Shown here: positions 45,978 to 55,533 of the stretch, piece after piece
Numbering within the stretch: the stretch's first letter is position 1
Layout of the letters: the number at the start of each line of letters is the position of its first letter
Assembly: GCA_964479625.1 (NCBI GenBank)
Contig: CAYZMS010000006.1
Location: 1 to 64,000, forward strand
Length of the DNA stretch: 64,000 nucleotides
Direction of reading: 5' to 3'
Source of the DNA: CAYZMS01 sp964479625
GTDB taxonomy: Bacteria; Bacteroidota; Bacteroidia; Chitinophagales; Saprospiraceae
Program-made: the position numbers and the translations under genes
Notes under the pieces: model-generated
Told to the model about the DNA's origin: nothing
What the model saw: the letters and a program-made list of their open reading frames with translations, nothing else
The model's database searches: none

Positions 45978-46963
45978 GTTCGAATTGCTACAATGGTTTG
46001 GGCATTGGCCTGTTCCGCTTCTACCCAAATCATTCGATAACGATTTTCAGGCAACCCCAGGGCCTCCATCTGAGTACTCAGTGCCTGCTTGCGTTGATTA
46101 AAAGTTTTCCGATTCAGGGCCTGTATCTCCCATTCCAATCTTTGACCTGATTGACTCTTGCAATACTCAACGCTAAGGTAAACGCCCGGATTCGCCCAAT
46201 AGATCCGTTTATCGCTTTCCGCTACAAAGGTAGCTTTAATTAACTCTTGCCTGTCTGAAAACTGGATTTGTTTGGCCCAGGTTGTCCAGTCAGCCTTTTC
46301 TGGTCGGGACAAGGTATCCAAAGCCAGCTGCTTATCCAAGGGAACGATATGGGAAAGGTCGTCCATAAGCAGGGACCCGTTATAGGGTTCGACCTCATCA
46401 TTGATAAAATAGGCTTCCAACATCAAATGCGTAAAGGGCTCCTGGACCTGAAACTTCAGGCTATATCTACGCCAGTTCCCATCTTGTATGGGTGGGCTTT
46501 GCCGCAACAAGGCCTCCCGGTCCCCGGGCCGGTATGCTCCCCAAAGCAACAAGCTGACCGGCTGGGTATAATTGCTGGGTTCGCCGGTGGAGATACTAAA
46601 ATTGCGATAAGCTTCAGGCTTGGCTAACTGAACTTGCAGGACATAAGCTTGTCCAGGCATTAAAGGAACGGGCAATTCCTGGCCCAAACATTCCCAGCTG
46701 TAGTCGTCCCGAACCACCATCCCCACATAGGACTGGCCTTCAAATGGGGCTAATTGTGGCCCAAAGTCGGGTATTGGTTGCACATCAGGGGGAGAATATC
46801 CCGCCAAGCCACAGGTGTACCAACCCTTGGGGGGAGATGAACGGGCAGGCTTATCTTCAAAACCAGGATTGTCGAAAAAAATGGGACGGGCCTGGCCTGG
46901 TAAAAAGGACGGAAACGCAAGCCAAACCAGGGTAAGGCAACTAAGTTTGTAATACCCCGACAT
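45971..46963 (-). CDS. Hypothetical secreted protein, 330 aa
   Basis: Signal peptide MSGYYKLSCLTLVWLAFPSFLPGQA; the mature start is FFDNPGFEDKPARSSPPKGWY, typical for a galactose-binding-like beta-sandwich (FEGQSYVGMVVRDDYSWE, YVLQVQLAKPEAYRNFS). The C-terminal 100 residues look OmpA/Glu-rich helical. Function unknown; periplasmic or outer-membrane. Start overlaps the carboxylase gene by 23 bp; its end overlaps the RlmL-like gene by 7 bp. Confidence 0.65.
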   Translation of the reverse strand: MSGYYKLSCLTLVWLAFPSFLPGQARPIFFDNPGFEDKPARSSPPKGWYTCGLAGYSPPDVQPIPDFGPQLAPFEGQSYVGMVVRDDYSWECLGQELPVPLMPGQAYVLQVQLAKPEAYRNFSISTGEPSNYTQPVSLLLWGAYRPGDREALLRQSPPIQDGNWRRYSLKFQVQEPFTHLMLEAYFINDEVEPYNGSLLMDDLSHIVPLDKQLALDTLSRPEKADWTTWAKQIQFSDRQELIKATFVAESDKRIYWANPGVYLSVEYCKSQSGQRLEWEIQALNRKTFNQRKQALSTQMEALGLPENRYRMIWVEAEQANAQTIVAIRTW

Positions 46964-48575
46964 TGAAAGGTTCCACTTCCGCGTGATTAGCCGCTTCAAT
47001 ACCCCTGGAAATAAGCGCCCGGGTTTCCCGGGGATCGATAATTGCATCCACCCAAAGACGGGCAGCAGCGTAGTAAGGGGTGGTTTGCTCATCGTAGCGG
47101 GCTTTGATCTTTTCGAATAAGGCCTTTTCCTCTTCGGGATTGGGGGGTTCTCCCTTCCCCTTTAAAGAAGCCACCTGGATCTGGGTAAGAGTTTTGGCGG
47201 CCTGTGCGCCCCCCATAACAGCAATCTTTGCAGAAGGCCATGCGACGATCAGACGAGGATCGTACGCCTTTCCACACATGGCGTAGTTGCCTGCTCCATA
47301 GGAGTTACCCACCACAATACTAAATTTGGGCACAGTGGAGTTCGAAACGGCATTTACCATCTTGGCGCCATCCTTGATGATGCCCCCGTGTTCGGAGCGA
47401 GAGCCGACCATAAAGCCGGTAACATCGTGTAAAAAAACGAGAGGGATCTTCTTCTGGTTGCAGTTCATTATGAAACGGGCGGCTTTGTCGGCAGAATCTG
47501 AATAAATAACCCCACCAAACTGCATTTCCCTTTTCGCGTTCTTGACCACTTCCCGGTTATTGGCGACAATACCCACCGACCAGCCGTCAACCCGAGCGTA
47601 GGTACAAATAATAGTCTTTCCGTAACCTGATTTGTACTCTGTCATGCTGCCTTCGTCCACCAGGCATTCCAGCAAGTCGTACATGGAATAGGGCTTGGAC
47701 CGGTCCTCCGGTAGCAGACAAAGCAATTCCTCAGCAGGCCTGGAAGGAGCAATGGGCTCCTGCCGATCGAAACCTGCTTTGGGGTTGTGGCCCATCTTCC
47801 CAACCAACTCGCGGATGGTCGACAGGCAGGTTTGGTCATCTGGTATTTTATAGTCCGTCACTCCTGATATTTCTGATTGGGTAGTGGCTCCACCGAGGGT
47901 TTCCGCATCCACTTCCTCTCCAATAGCTGCCTTGACCAGGTAAGGGCCAGCTAAAAAGATCGAACCGGTCCCTTCTACGATCAAGGCTTCATCACTCATT
48001 ATAGGTAGGTAGGCCCCACCGGCTACACAACTGCCCATGATGGCAGCGATCTGGGGAATTCCCATACTTGACATACGGGCATTGTTTCGAAAGATCCGTC
48101 CGAAATGCTCTTTATCGGCAAAGATCTCATCTTGCATGGGCAGGAAAACGCCGGCGCTATCCACCAGGTAGATAATAGGCAGGCGGTTTTCCAGGGCGAT
48201 TTCCTGTGCCCGCAGGTTTTTCTTACCGGTGATCGGGAACCAGGCCCCTGCTTTTACCGTTGCATCATTAGCGACAATGACGCACTGTCGACCACTTACA
48301 AAACCCAGGCCTACGATCACACCTCCTGCCGGGCAGCCGCCGTATTCTTCGTACATTTCATAACCGGCGAAGGCTCCAATCTCAAAGAAATCCGACCCTT
48401 CATCAATTAAATGCTCCACGCGCTCCCTTGCGGTGAGCTTACCTTTTGCATGTTGTTTTTCGATCTTCTTTTCTCCCCCACCGGCTTTGATCTTTCCCAA
48501 CCGGTGTTGTAATTGGCTAAGGGCCAATTTCATGCTGTCCTCATTCTTGTTTTTCTCCAGGTCAGTTTTAGTCAT
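46941..48575 (-). CDS. Acyl-CoA carboxylase beta (carboxyltransferase) subunit
   Basis: Biotin-dependent carboxyltransferase. GKLTARERVEHLIDEGSDFFEIG, AIMGSCVAGGAYLPIMSDEALIVEGTGSIFLAGP (CoA/biotin pocket) and FIMNCNQKKIPLVFLHDVTGFM fit the methylcrotonoyl-/propionyl-CoA carboxylase group. LPMQDEIFADKEHFGRIF favours methylcrotonoyl (leucine catabolism), but the family is hard to split. The alpha (biotin) subunit is not adjacent. 544 aa. Confidence 0.88.
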   Translation of the reverse strand: MTKTDLEKNKNEDSMKLALSQLQHRLGKIKAGGGEKKIEKQHAKGKLTARERVEHLIDEGSDFFEIGAFAGYEMYEEYGGCPAGGVIVGLGFVSGRQCVIVANDATVKAGAWFPITGKKNLRAQEIALENRLPIIYLVDSAGVFLPMQDEIFADKEHFGRIFRNNARMSSMGIPQIAAIMGSCVAGGAYLPIMSDEALIVEGTGSIFLAGPYLVKAAIGEEVDAETLGGATTQSEISGVTDYKIPDDQTCLSTIRELVGKMGHNPKAGFDRQEPIAPSRPAEELLCLLPEDRSKPYSMYDLLECLVDEGSMTEYKSGYGKTIICTYARVDGWSVGIVANNREVVKNAKREMQFGGVIYSDSADKAARFIMNCNQKKIPLVFLHDVTGFMVGSRSEHGGIIKDGAKMVNAVSNSTVPKFSIVVGNSYGAGNYAMCGKAYDPRLIVAWPSAKIAVMGGAQAAKTLTQIQVASLKGKGEPPNPEEEKALFEKIKARYDEQTTPYYAAARLWVDAIIDPRETRALISRGIEAANHAEVEPFNVGVLQT

Positions 48576-48660
48576 TGGTATTGGTTAGGCTTCCAGGTAG
48601 CGAATTTGCATTTACGACATTCGGATACGGTAATGAAAAAGCGATTCCCCTCCATTTAGT

Positions 48661-50139
48661 TCATTCCAGGGTAAACCGATACCCATATTCCTCCTCAAAA
48701 TTTTCATAGACCCCTTCCAATCTAATCTCTCCCGCCCTTGCATTGCGCAATGCGCTAACCAGCTCCAGCACGTTGCGGACGGGTTCGCCATTTACCCGGG
48801 TAATGATAAAGTCAGGTTCCATGTTCACATTATCCACCACACTGTCCTTATAAATACTGACCACCCGAACCCCTCCATCTTGGGCCAGGTTTCTGGCCTC
48901 CGTCGTTGAAATATCGCGTACCTCCATTCCCAGTCGTTGGAGGAATTCCTCGTCCTTCCGGGGGATCAATGCAGTGGTATTATCTTTATTTCGCAAGGTA
49001 ATATAAGTGGTCAGGGTTTTTCCTTTCCGAATGAACCCAACCTTAATGGTATCTCCGGGCCGGTACCGGCCAACCTGCTCCTGCATTTCGGGCAGCGTAC
49101 GGGTATACAGGTCATTAATGGCGATGATTACATCACCTTCTTTTAACCCGGCATCTTCTGCCGCTCCTCCAGCAGAAAGGCGGTTAATATGTACCCCGGC
49201 CACCTCATCCAGTTTTAGTTTCTGAGCAAGCCGGCTGTCCACTTCATCGATAAAAATGCCCATCAAACCCCGTTGTACCGATCCATAATCCCGCAAATCC
49301 AGAATGACCTTTCGGGCAAGATTGGCTGGCACGGCAAAGGAGTAACCTTCATAGCGTCCAGAGCGGGTAATAATGGCAGTATTTATGCCTACCAATTGGC
49401 CCTGGGTATTGACCAGTGCCCCTCCGCTATTACCTGGATTAACGGCAGCATCTGTTTGAATAAAAGATTCGATCTTATCCATTCCCTCCAGTATGTCAAT
49501 ACTGCGGCCCTTGGCAGAAACGATCCCTGCAGTTACGGTCGACTCCAGATTAAAGGGGTTACCAACCGCCAGTACCCACTCCCCGATCTGCAAGGAGTCG
49601 GAGTTACCAAACTGAAGGTAGGGTAAATTCACCTGTTCATCAATTTGTAAAAGGGCCAGGTCAGTGGAAGGGTCTGTCCCCACCAGGCTAGCGTCATATT
49701 CCCGTTTATCATTCATAGTGATCTTTATCCGGTCCCCGTCTTCGATCACATGATTATTGGTAATTACTAAACCATCCGGGGAAACGATCACCCCTGAGCC
49801 GGAAGATCCACCAAGTACTCCCCCGCGTAAAAACCCAAAGCCTCCACCTTCGATCGTTTTGATATTAACCACCGTAGGTCGCACCAGAGCGGCAGCAGTG
49901 GTAAAATCAGAAGGCACTATGGGCGCGGTAGCCCCCGCTGGGGGCAGACTACTGCTTCCTGTCGGCTCGGTAATACGGGAATTTACATACCGGACAGGCA
50001 CCCGCTCCCGGATCAATACTTCACGGGGCGGTACGAGGGCGCGATAAAGAACAAGGGCGAAAAATGCGCTCAGAAAAGAACTGATCAGTAACGGGCTGTA
50101 TCTTCGAAAGAAGCGGGTAATTTTTTGTTTTTGAACCAT
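48661..50139 (-). CDS. HtrA/DegQ serine protease with two PDZ domains
   Basis: N-terminal membrane anchor (YSPLLISSFLSAFFALVLY), then a trypsin fold: catalytic His in NNHVIEDG near 128, Asp in PSTDLALLQI near 157, Ser in AAVNPGNSGGALVN near 236. Two PDZ domains follow (about 300-385 and 400-490). Periplasmic quality-control protease. ATG 50139 is preferred; the frame opens at 50256. 492 aa. Confidence 0.93.
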   Translation of the reverse strand: MVQKQKITRFFRRYSPLLISSFLSAFFALVLYRALVPPREVLIRERVPVRYVNSRITEPTGSSSLPPAGATAPIVPSDFTTAAALVRPTVVNIKTIEGGGFGFLRGGVLGGSSGSGVIVSPDGLVITNNHVIEDGDRIKITMNDKREYDASLVGTDPSTDLALLQIDEQVNLPYLQFGNSDSLQIGEWVLAVGNPFNLESTVTAGIVSAKGRSIDILEGMDKIESFIQTDAAVNPGNSGGALVNTQGQLVGINTAIITRSGRYEGYSFAVPANLARKVILDLRDYGSVQRGLMGIFIDEVDSRLAQKLKLDEVAGVHINRLSAGGAAEDAGLKEGDVIIAINDLYTRTLPEMQEQVGRYRPGDTIKVGFIRKGKTLTTYITLRNKDNTTALIPRKDEEFLQRLGMEVRDISTTEARNLAQDGGVRVVSIYKDSVVDNVNMEPDFIITRVNGEPVRNVLELVSALRNARAGEIRLEGVYENFEEEYGYRFTLE

Positions 50140-50335
50140 GGGTGATTTATTTTCTATCCTGCAATCAGGAAATACGGCCAACAGGCCGTAAAATGTCTGT
50201 ACATAAAAGGAGTCACCTCTGAAGGATTGGGCAGTTAATTTGTTTAAATTACCCAATCCTGTTCAATTGCACAATACATTGGAGGATTATTCCGTCGATA
50301 AATTGAATCAACCTGTGGAAATTTCAAATTGAATT

Positions 50336-50557
50336 ATGTTTCGGTATTTAAAAGAACTTAGTCAAAATCAAATCGAAGAATACCCCGGGAACATCTGGGG
50401 TTGGCGTACGTCCCTGATCGGCCTGGTGCTCATCCTTGGCTTACTTGGGATAATGGTTTACCGGCATATTGTTTTAGACGTACCGGTAGGTTTTGAGGAT
50501 CCCGACCCGTTTTTCAAACAGGAACAGCTAGACAATAAACCAGCCAGCCAGGAATAG
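50336..50557 (+). CDS. Small single-pass membrane protein, 73 aa
   Basis: A Gln/Glu/Asn N-terminus, one hydrophobic helix (LIGLVLILGLLGIMVYR) and an acidic tail (DPDPFFKQEQ). No family recognised. Sits between htrA and dapF. Confidence 0.6.
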   Translation: MFRYLKELSQNQIEEYPGNIWGWRTSLIGLVLILGLLGIMVYRHIVLDVPVGFEDPDPFFKQEQLDNKPASQE

Positions 50558-50634
50558 GGTTTACTAAAGAATTATTCTTGATTTTGGAAAAGTTTTATTT
50601 TGAAAAATCGGGTTTTTCTATTATTTGGTGCCTT

Positions 50635-50648
50635 GCACCTATAGGTGC
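50635..50648. promoter_or_regulatory. 14-bp perfect palindrome upstream of dapF
   Basis: GCACCTATAGGTGC, 65 bp before the dapF start, flanked by another GGTGCC and GGTACC. Could be a repressor site; nothing known binds. Confidence 0.3.
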
Positions 50649-50712
50649 CAGGTACCTAAGGTGACCCCATGCCGCCCAAAGTCTATTACCATTCCACATT
50701 TCATACTACCCA

Positions 50713-51522
50713 ATGTCCAGTAATATCCCATTTTTCAAATATCAGGGTGCCGGCAACGATTTCGTGATCATAGATCAACGCCAGGCAACCTATCTGACAC
50801 GAAAGGAAGAATCAAAAGTCGCCCAGCTCTGCCACCGCCGTTTCGGGATCGGGGCAGATGGCCTAATTCTTCTGCAAAACCACCCGATTTATGATTTTGA
50901 AATGGTCTATTTCAATGCGGACGGAAGAGAGGGAACCCTATGCGGCAACGGAAGCCGTTGTATCGTTGCCTTTGCCCATTTCCTGGAATTGATCGGGGAT
51001 CGTACGACCTTTTGGGCAGCCGACGGAGCCCATGAGGCCAGGGCCATCCAGCCGAATTGGATTGAACTCCGAATGCACGACATCCAGGGCATTGAAATCC
51101 TGGAAAAAGCCTATTTTCTGGACACCGGTTCTCCGCATTATGTGCGGTTTGTTCCCAGTTTGGCGGCAGTAGACGTTGTTGAAGAGGGGCGCTCCATTCG
51201 AAACGCTGAACGCTTTAAGGCGCAGGGAACCAATGTGAATTTTGTAGAGGCTCTATCCGATGGCTTACGCATCGCTACCTACGAACGTGGAGTTGAGGAT
51301 GAAACCCTGGCTTGTGGAACAGGAATAACCGCTGCCGCTATTACTCATGTGATTCAAAACGATCTACAAGGCCCCCAGCACATTCCGATACAGGCAAAGG
51401 GAGGACAGTTGGAAGTCCGGCTGGAACGGCAGGGAGATCTGCTCACGAATATCTGGTTGTGTGGCCCTGCCGAATATGTTTTTGAAGGTAAATTCAAACT
51501 ACCTCCGCCACCACAAAAATAG
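50713..51522 (+). CDS. dapF: Diaminopimelate epimerase
   Basis: Converts LL- to meso-diaminopimelate for lysine and peptidoglycan. Catalytic Cys in GTLCGNGSRC near 77 and in TLACGTGITA near 200, plus N-terminal YQGAGNDFVIIDQR. 269 aa is normal. Its 3' end overlaps folC (convergent) by 29 bp. Confidence 0.94.
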   Translation: MSSNIPFFKYQGAGNDFVIIDQRQATYLTRKEESKVAQLCHRRFGIGADGLILLQNHPIYDFEMVYFNADGREGTLCGNGSRCIVAFAHFLELIGDRTTFWAADGAHEARAIQPNWIELRMHDIQGIEILEKAYFLDTGSPHYVRFVPSLAAVDVVEEGRSIRNAERFKAQGTNVNFVEALSDGLRIATYERGVEDETLACGTGITAAAITHVIQNDLQGPQHIPIQAKGGQLEVRLERQGDLLTNIWLCGPAEYVFEGKFKLPPPPQK

Positions 51523-52780
51523 ATCCTCCCACAAAGATAAGGTCGTTCACACCAGCCGCTGTTTTGGCCGCTTCCAATGCCGCAGATACACTTGCGTAGG
51601 CACGTCCCCGTAACCCGGCTGAATGGGCTTCGGTAGCTAATAGTTCTGCATCAAGCCCTCTGGGGATATCTGGTTTGGCAAAATAATAAGTCGCTTCCCT
51701 GGGCAATAGGGGGAAAACCTTCCCCCTTTCCTTATCGGCCACCATTCCGAAAACCATATGCAGGTGCTCGTATTCCAATTCCTGCAATTGCCGTTGTAAA
51801 TACCTTAACCCTCCTTCATTGTGGGCACTATCAGCCAATACTTTTGGGTTATGCTGCAGGAGCTGCCAACGGCCTATGAAGTTGGTTAGTTCTCGAACCT
51901 TTTTCAACCCTTTTCCAATATCGGATTTAGTGACCTTCCAGGTTTCAGGTAAGCGATGAACCGCTTCCAAAACGGTTTGAAGGTTTCGAGATTGGTAGTC
52001 GCCATGTACGTTCGCAGCAAGGCATTCCCAATGGACTTTTCCATAATGCCTGACTTGAAAATAGGTGAACTCCGGGTCGGTTTCCAGTGGGATGACCTCC
52101 CAGTCCCGATCGGCAAAATAGATAGGCGCTCCCTCCGTCCTGGCTTTTTCTTTAAACACCTGCTTGGTCTCGGCTTGGGTTTCCCCTATTACCACCGGTA
52201 TACCGGGCTTGATGATACCTGCTTTTTCCCCGGCGATCGCTTCCAGCGTATTGCCCAGGTACTCCATATGGTCGAAGGAAATATTGGTAATGACGCATAA
52301 GTCAGGTTGAAGGATATTGGTAGAATCCAGTCGCCCTCCCAGCCCAACTTCAACCACCGCTGCCTCTACTTCCTTTTCTGCAAAAAAGGCAAAGGCCATA
52401 GCCACCGTCATTTCGAAATAGGATGGCCGGATTCGTTCGAATAGACCTTGGTTTTCCCGCACAAAGCGCAAAACAAATTCCTTAGGGACCAGTTGCCCAT
52501 TCAACTTGACACGCTCCCGGAAATCCCGGTAATGAGGAGAAGTGTAGAGCCCGGTACGATACCCAGCCGATTGTAAAATGGCACTAATCAGGTGGGCCGT
52601 GGATCCCTTACCGTTCGTTCCCCCTATATGAATGGAGTGGAATTGCTGGTGAGGGTTGCCCAGTGCTTCGCAAAGTGCCAGAATATTATCCAGTCCCTTT
52701 TTCATGGCAAGTCCCCCTTGTCGTTGAAACATGGGCAGGCGCTCAAAAAGGTAAGAAATAGCTTGATCGTATGTTTCCAT
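51494..52780 (-). CDS. folC: Folylpolyglutamate/dihydrofolate synthase
   Basis: Mur-ligase-type enzyme adding glutamate to folates (and to dihydropteroate). IGGTNGKGSTAHLISAILQ near 55 (ATP), SPHYRDFRERVKLNG, AVVEVGLGGRLDSTN near 140 and LADSAHNEGGL near 315. 428 aa is normal. Start at ATG 52780. Confidence 0.93.
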   Translation of the reverse strand: METYDQAISYLFERLPMFQRQGGLAMKKGLDNILALCEALGNPHQQFHSIHIGGTNGKGSTAHLISAILQSAGYRTGLYTSPHYRDFRERVKLNGQLVPKEFVLRFVRENQGLFERIRPSYFEMTVAMAFAFFAEKEVEAAVVEVGLGGRLDSTNILQPDLCVITNISFDHMEYLGNTLEAIAGEKAGIIKPGIPVVIGETQAETKQVFKEKARTEGAPIYFADRDWEVIPLETDPEFTYFQVRHYGKVHWECLAANVHGDYQSRNLQTVLEAVHRLPETWKVTKSDIGKGLKKVRELTNFIGRWQLLQHNPKVLADSAHNEGGLRYLQRQLQELEYEHLHMVFGMVADKERGKVFPLLPREATYYFAKPDIPRGLDAELLATEAHSAGLRGRAYASVSAALEAAKTAAGVNDLIFVGGSIFVVAEVV

Positions 52781-52899
52781 TGCTGAACTGACCCCTGATT
52801 AGCAGCGATAATTGATGAAGGTTAGTTCATCGGTTATCAGCAAGAAGTATCGCACATAGTCCGGGAATACTAAAAACGCATAAGTTGTTAATGAACGCT

Positions 52900-53790
52900 C
52901 TATTGCACCCGGAAGCGATAAGTGATGGTCCCGCATTGTTTATCGATATCGGAAGGCGTGAAGCGCCATTTTTTGGCATTGTCAATGGCCAGTTTCTTAA
53001 GGGTAGCATTCGCCGTTGTTGATCCACGCTGGGTATATTCTGCAGAGGTCACCTGACCGTCTGCATTAACGCATAGTGAAACCACCACAGTTCCCTGGTT
53101 TTGAGAGTTATCGCTCACAGGAGGAGAATTTTGCACTCCCCGACCTCCCAGGCCCCCTCCTACAGTGCCTGAGCCCGTACTGATGCCTTCGAGCCGTTCG
53201 GCATCCGGGTTACCTTCGGGGTCGCCCTGGTTGCCTTCCTTTCCGGTATTTCCTTTACCTTCTCCCCCTCCGAAAAGGCCTCCGATCTTATCCTTAAAGG
53301 ATTCTGCTTCAGCTTTTTTACGGGCTTCTTCTTCGGCCTTCCGCTTTGCTTCTACCTCCGCTTGTCGGCGAGCTTCTTCTTCAGCTTCCCGGCGTTCGCG
53401 ATCCAATTGCTCCTGGCGTTCGCGTTCCCGGCGTTCTTTTTCCTGCTCTTTTCGAATAGCCTCGGCTTCCGGGTCCTCCGTGGTCACCACCTCCTCCTGC
53501 AGAGCGGGCTCCACTTCGGAAGGTTTTGGTTGCTCCCGGGCTTCGGGCAATACTTCGGGCTCATCCCGTACTTCAGGAGCGGAGGGCTGACTTGGAGCCG
53601 CGTTTTCCTCCCCCTGCCCTACATCAGGGAGGCCTAAATTGACCAGAATACCCTCCTGCCCCGGTGGGGGGTCCGGGTATTTCAAAAAGGGAATGAAAAG
53701 CAGGATCACCAATACCACGTGTACGATCATCGTTGCTATACGACCTTTCCTTTTATCTTCTCTTTCCTGTGGTGACAATATAGAATCCAT
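52900..53790 (-). CDS. TonB-family energy transducer
   Basis: One N-terminal membrane helix (IATMIVHVVLVILLFIPFL), a Pro/Glu-rich spacer, a highly charged Glu/Arg/Lys-Ala coiled-coil (about 105-165), Gly-rich linkers, and a C-terminal TonB-like domain (VVVSLCVNADGQVTSAEYTQRG ... KKWRFTPSDIDKQCGTITYRFRV). Couples the proton-motive force to outer-membrane receptors. Followed on the same strand logic by two ExbD and one ExbB upstream. Confidence 0.87.
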   Translation of the reverse strand: MDSILSPQEREDKRKGRIATMIVHVVLVILLFIPFLKYPDPPPGQEGILVNLGLPDVGQGEENAAPSQPSAPEVRDEPEVLPEAREQPKPSEVEPALQEEVVTTEDPEAEAIRKEQEKERRERERQEQLDRERREAEEEARRQAEVEAKRKAEEEARKKAEAESFKDKIGGLFGGGEGKGNTGKEGNQGDPEGNPDAERLEGISTGSGTVGGGLGGRGVQNSPPVSDNSQNQGTVVVSLCVNADGQVTSAEYTQRGSTTANATLKKLAIDNAKKWRFTPSDIDKQCGTITYRFRVQ

Positions 53791-53796
53791 GTCGTA

Positions 53797-54198
53797 TTAA
53801 CTTTTTTGAGTAGCCAGAACTCCGTTCAGATCCAACCGCAAAGCAATATCCATCACGGCAACAACAAATTCGGTGGCAGTTCCGGAATCGGGCTCGATCA
53901 CAAAGGTGTATTTTCGATTGCTTCTTCGAGCCCGGCTGGCCAGTTCTTTCTCTAGTACCTCCACACTGATCCTCCTTCCATTCAGGTAATAATTTCCCGA
54001 AGCACTTATCCGCACCCGATCGAGCCTGTTTTCAATTACCGGCCGATTGTTGGAACTACCCGGCAGTTTAAGGTTCAGAGAGTTGGGGGCAACTAGCGAA
54101 GAGGTCAACATGAAAAAGATCAACAATAGGAATATAATGTCTGTCAAAGAGGACATGTTGAATTGAGCACTGACTTTCGATCTTTTTTTTAGCCCCAC
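53797..54198 (-). CDS. ExbD/TolR family protein (second copy)
   Basis: 133 aa. N-terminal membrane helix with SSLTDIIFLLLIFFMLTSSL including the key Asp, then a periplasmic ExbD domain. Six bp before the TonB gene. Proton-channel partner of ExbB/TonB. Confidence 0.9.
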   Translation of the reverse strand: MGLKKRSKVSAQFNMSSLTDIIFLLLIFFMLTSSLVAPNSLNLKLPGSSNNRPVIENRLDRVRISASGNYYLNGRRISVEVLEKELASRARRSNRKYTFVIEPDSGTATEFVVAVMDIALRLDLNGVLATQKS

Positions 54199-54218
54199 TT
54201 TGTGTTTTTAGTTTTGAG

Positions 54219-54617
54219 TTATTCTGTAGGTTGAGTCGCGATGATGGCTTTGATCCGCAACCTGCCGGCTATTTCCATGACCCGAACCACATGATCGAAA
54301 GCTGATCCTACTTCGGCCACGATCGTAATAGTAAAATCTTCCTTCTCCTCTGCCTGGGCCACTTCCTGGCGTATGGCTCGCTCTACCCCCGAACGCGGTA
54401 CAACTTGTCCCTGCACCTTATACTGCCCGTCCCGGTCAATCGAGACCATGAGGGAACTAGCCGCCACCGTTTTCGAATCTGATTTGGGCAATTCGAAATC
54501 ATCAATGCGTACCAGGGTTGAAGTCAACATAAAAAAGATCAACAACAGGAAAATAATGTCCGTTAAGGAAGACATACTGAATTCGGCACTGATTTTATTT
54601 CGACGGTTTAAACCCAA
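54219..54617 (-). CDS. ExbD/TolR family protein (first copy)
   Basis: 132 aa, same build as the next gene: SMSSLTDIIFLLLIFFMLTS with the membrane Asp, and a periplasmic domain rich in Glu/Val. The two copies in tandem are usual in Bacteroidota Ton systems. Confidence 0.9.
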   Translation of the reverse strand: MGLNRRNKISAEFSMSSLTDIIFLLLIFFMLTSTLVRIDDFELPKSDSKTVAASSLMVSIDRDGQYKVQGQVVPRSGVERAIRQEVAQAEEKEDFTITIVAEVGSAFDHVVRVMEIAGRLRIKAIIATQPTE

Positions 54618-54677
54618 CTTTTTTAAAATTTTATTGCGGAATGTTTAATCCATCACTTCAAAATACCCCATTTAACC

Positions 54678-55370
54678 TTAGACAGATGGTTCCTGCAGCA
54701 GGTCCATAAATTCTACGGTAGTACGCTCCATATTATAGACGGCCTTTTCGACATTCGCCACAAGAATATTGTAGCCCACGAAAGCCAGGATACCGATAAA
54801 GAGCCCAAAGGCAGTAGTAATCAGGGCCTGGTAGATACCTCCGGCCAAAAGTGTCGGCGTAACGTTTTGTTGAGTGGACATCTCATAGAATGCCTGGATC
54901 ATACCGGTCACTGTGCCAAAGAAGCCGATCATTGGTGCTGCTCCGGCAATAGAAGCGAGGGTGGAAAGACTTTTCTCCAGTTTAAAGATCTCCAGGTTAC
55001 CGACGTTCTCTATCGCGGCGTCAATATCCCGCAGCGGTTTTCCAATGCGCTGTATCCCTTTTTCTACCATGCGCGCAACGGGAGAATCCGTTGTCTGGCA
55101 AAGGGCCTTGGCCCCGTTGATATTACCAGCGCCTACACTTGCCCGAATGTTATTCATGAAATGCTCATCGATCTTGCCGGCCCGCTTAATGGCGCCATAG
55201 CGCTCTGTGAAAATATAAACGGCAATAACGGATAGGATAAACAGCACCAGGTAGATAAACCAGGCCAGTGGCCCGCTTTCTGCCAAAACGCTGAACAATC
55301 CCTGTGATTCCATTTCCGGGTCCCGCTCCAATCCCTCGACACTTTGTAGCAAAATCCAATTCAGGTGCAT
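54678..55370 (-). CDS. ExbB/TolQ/MotA-type proton channel protein
   Basis: 230 aa with three membrane helices (ESGPLAWFIYLVLFILSVIAVYIF; APMIGFFGTVTGMIQAFYEMS; GGIYQALITTAFGLFIGILAFVGYNIL). The TLLAGGIYQALITTAFGLFIGI region and the pore Thr/Gly motifs are standard. First gene of the minus-strand exbB-exbD-exbD-tonB block, probably one operon. Confidence 0.92.
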   Translation of the reverse strand: MHLNWILLQSVEGLERDPEMESQGLFSVLAESGPLAWFIYLVLFILSVIAVYIFTERYGAIKRAGKIDEHFMNNIRASVGAGNINGAKALCQTTDSPVARMVEKGIQRIGKPLRDIDAAIENVGNLEIFKLEKSLSTLASIAGAAPMIGFFGTVTGMIQAFYEMSTQQNVTPTLLAGGIYQALITTAFGLFIGILAFVGYNILVANVEKAVYNMERTTVEFMDLLQEPSV

Positions 55371-55533
55371 GTAGGTAACGATTTAGAGAATTCAATTTAC
55401 CAGAAAAGCCGGCTTTAGTATCCACTTTTTTGACAAACGCCCGTACGGGCCTTTAAATTTCTTATCCGAATCTTAAAATTAACAAAACTCAGGCAGCCTC
55501 GTATACAACGGCACAAGAGCCATTAAAGAATCG

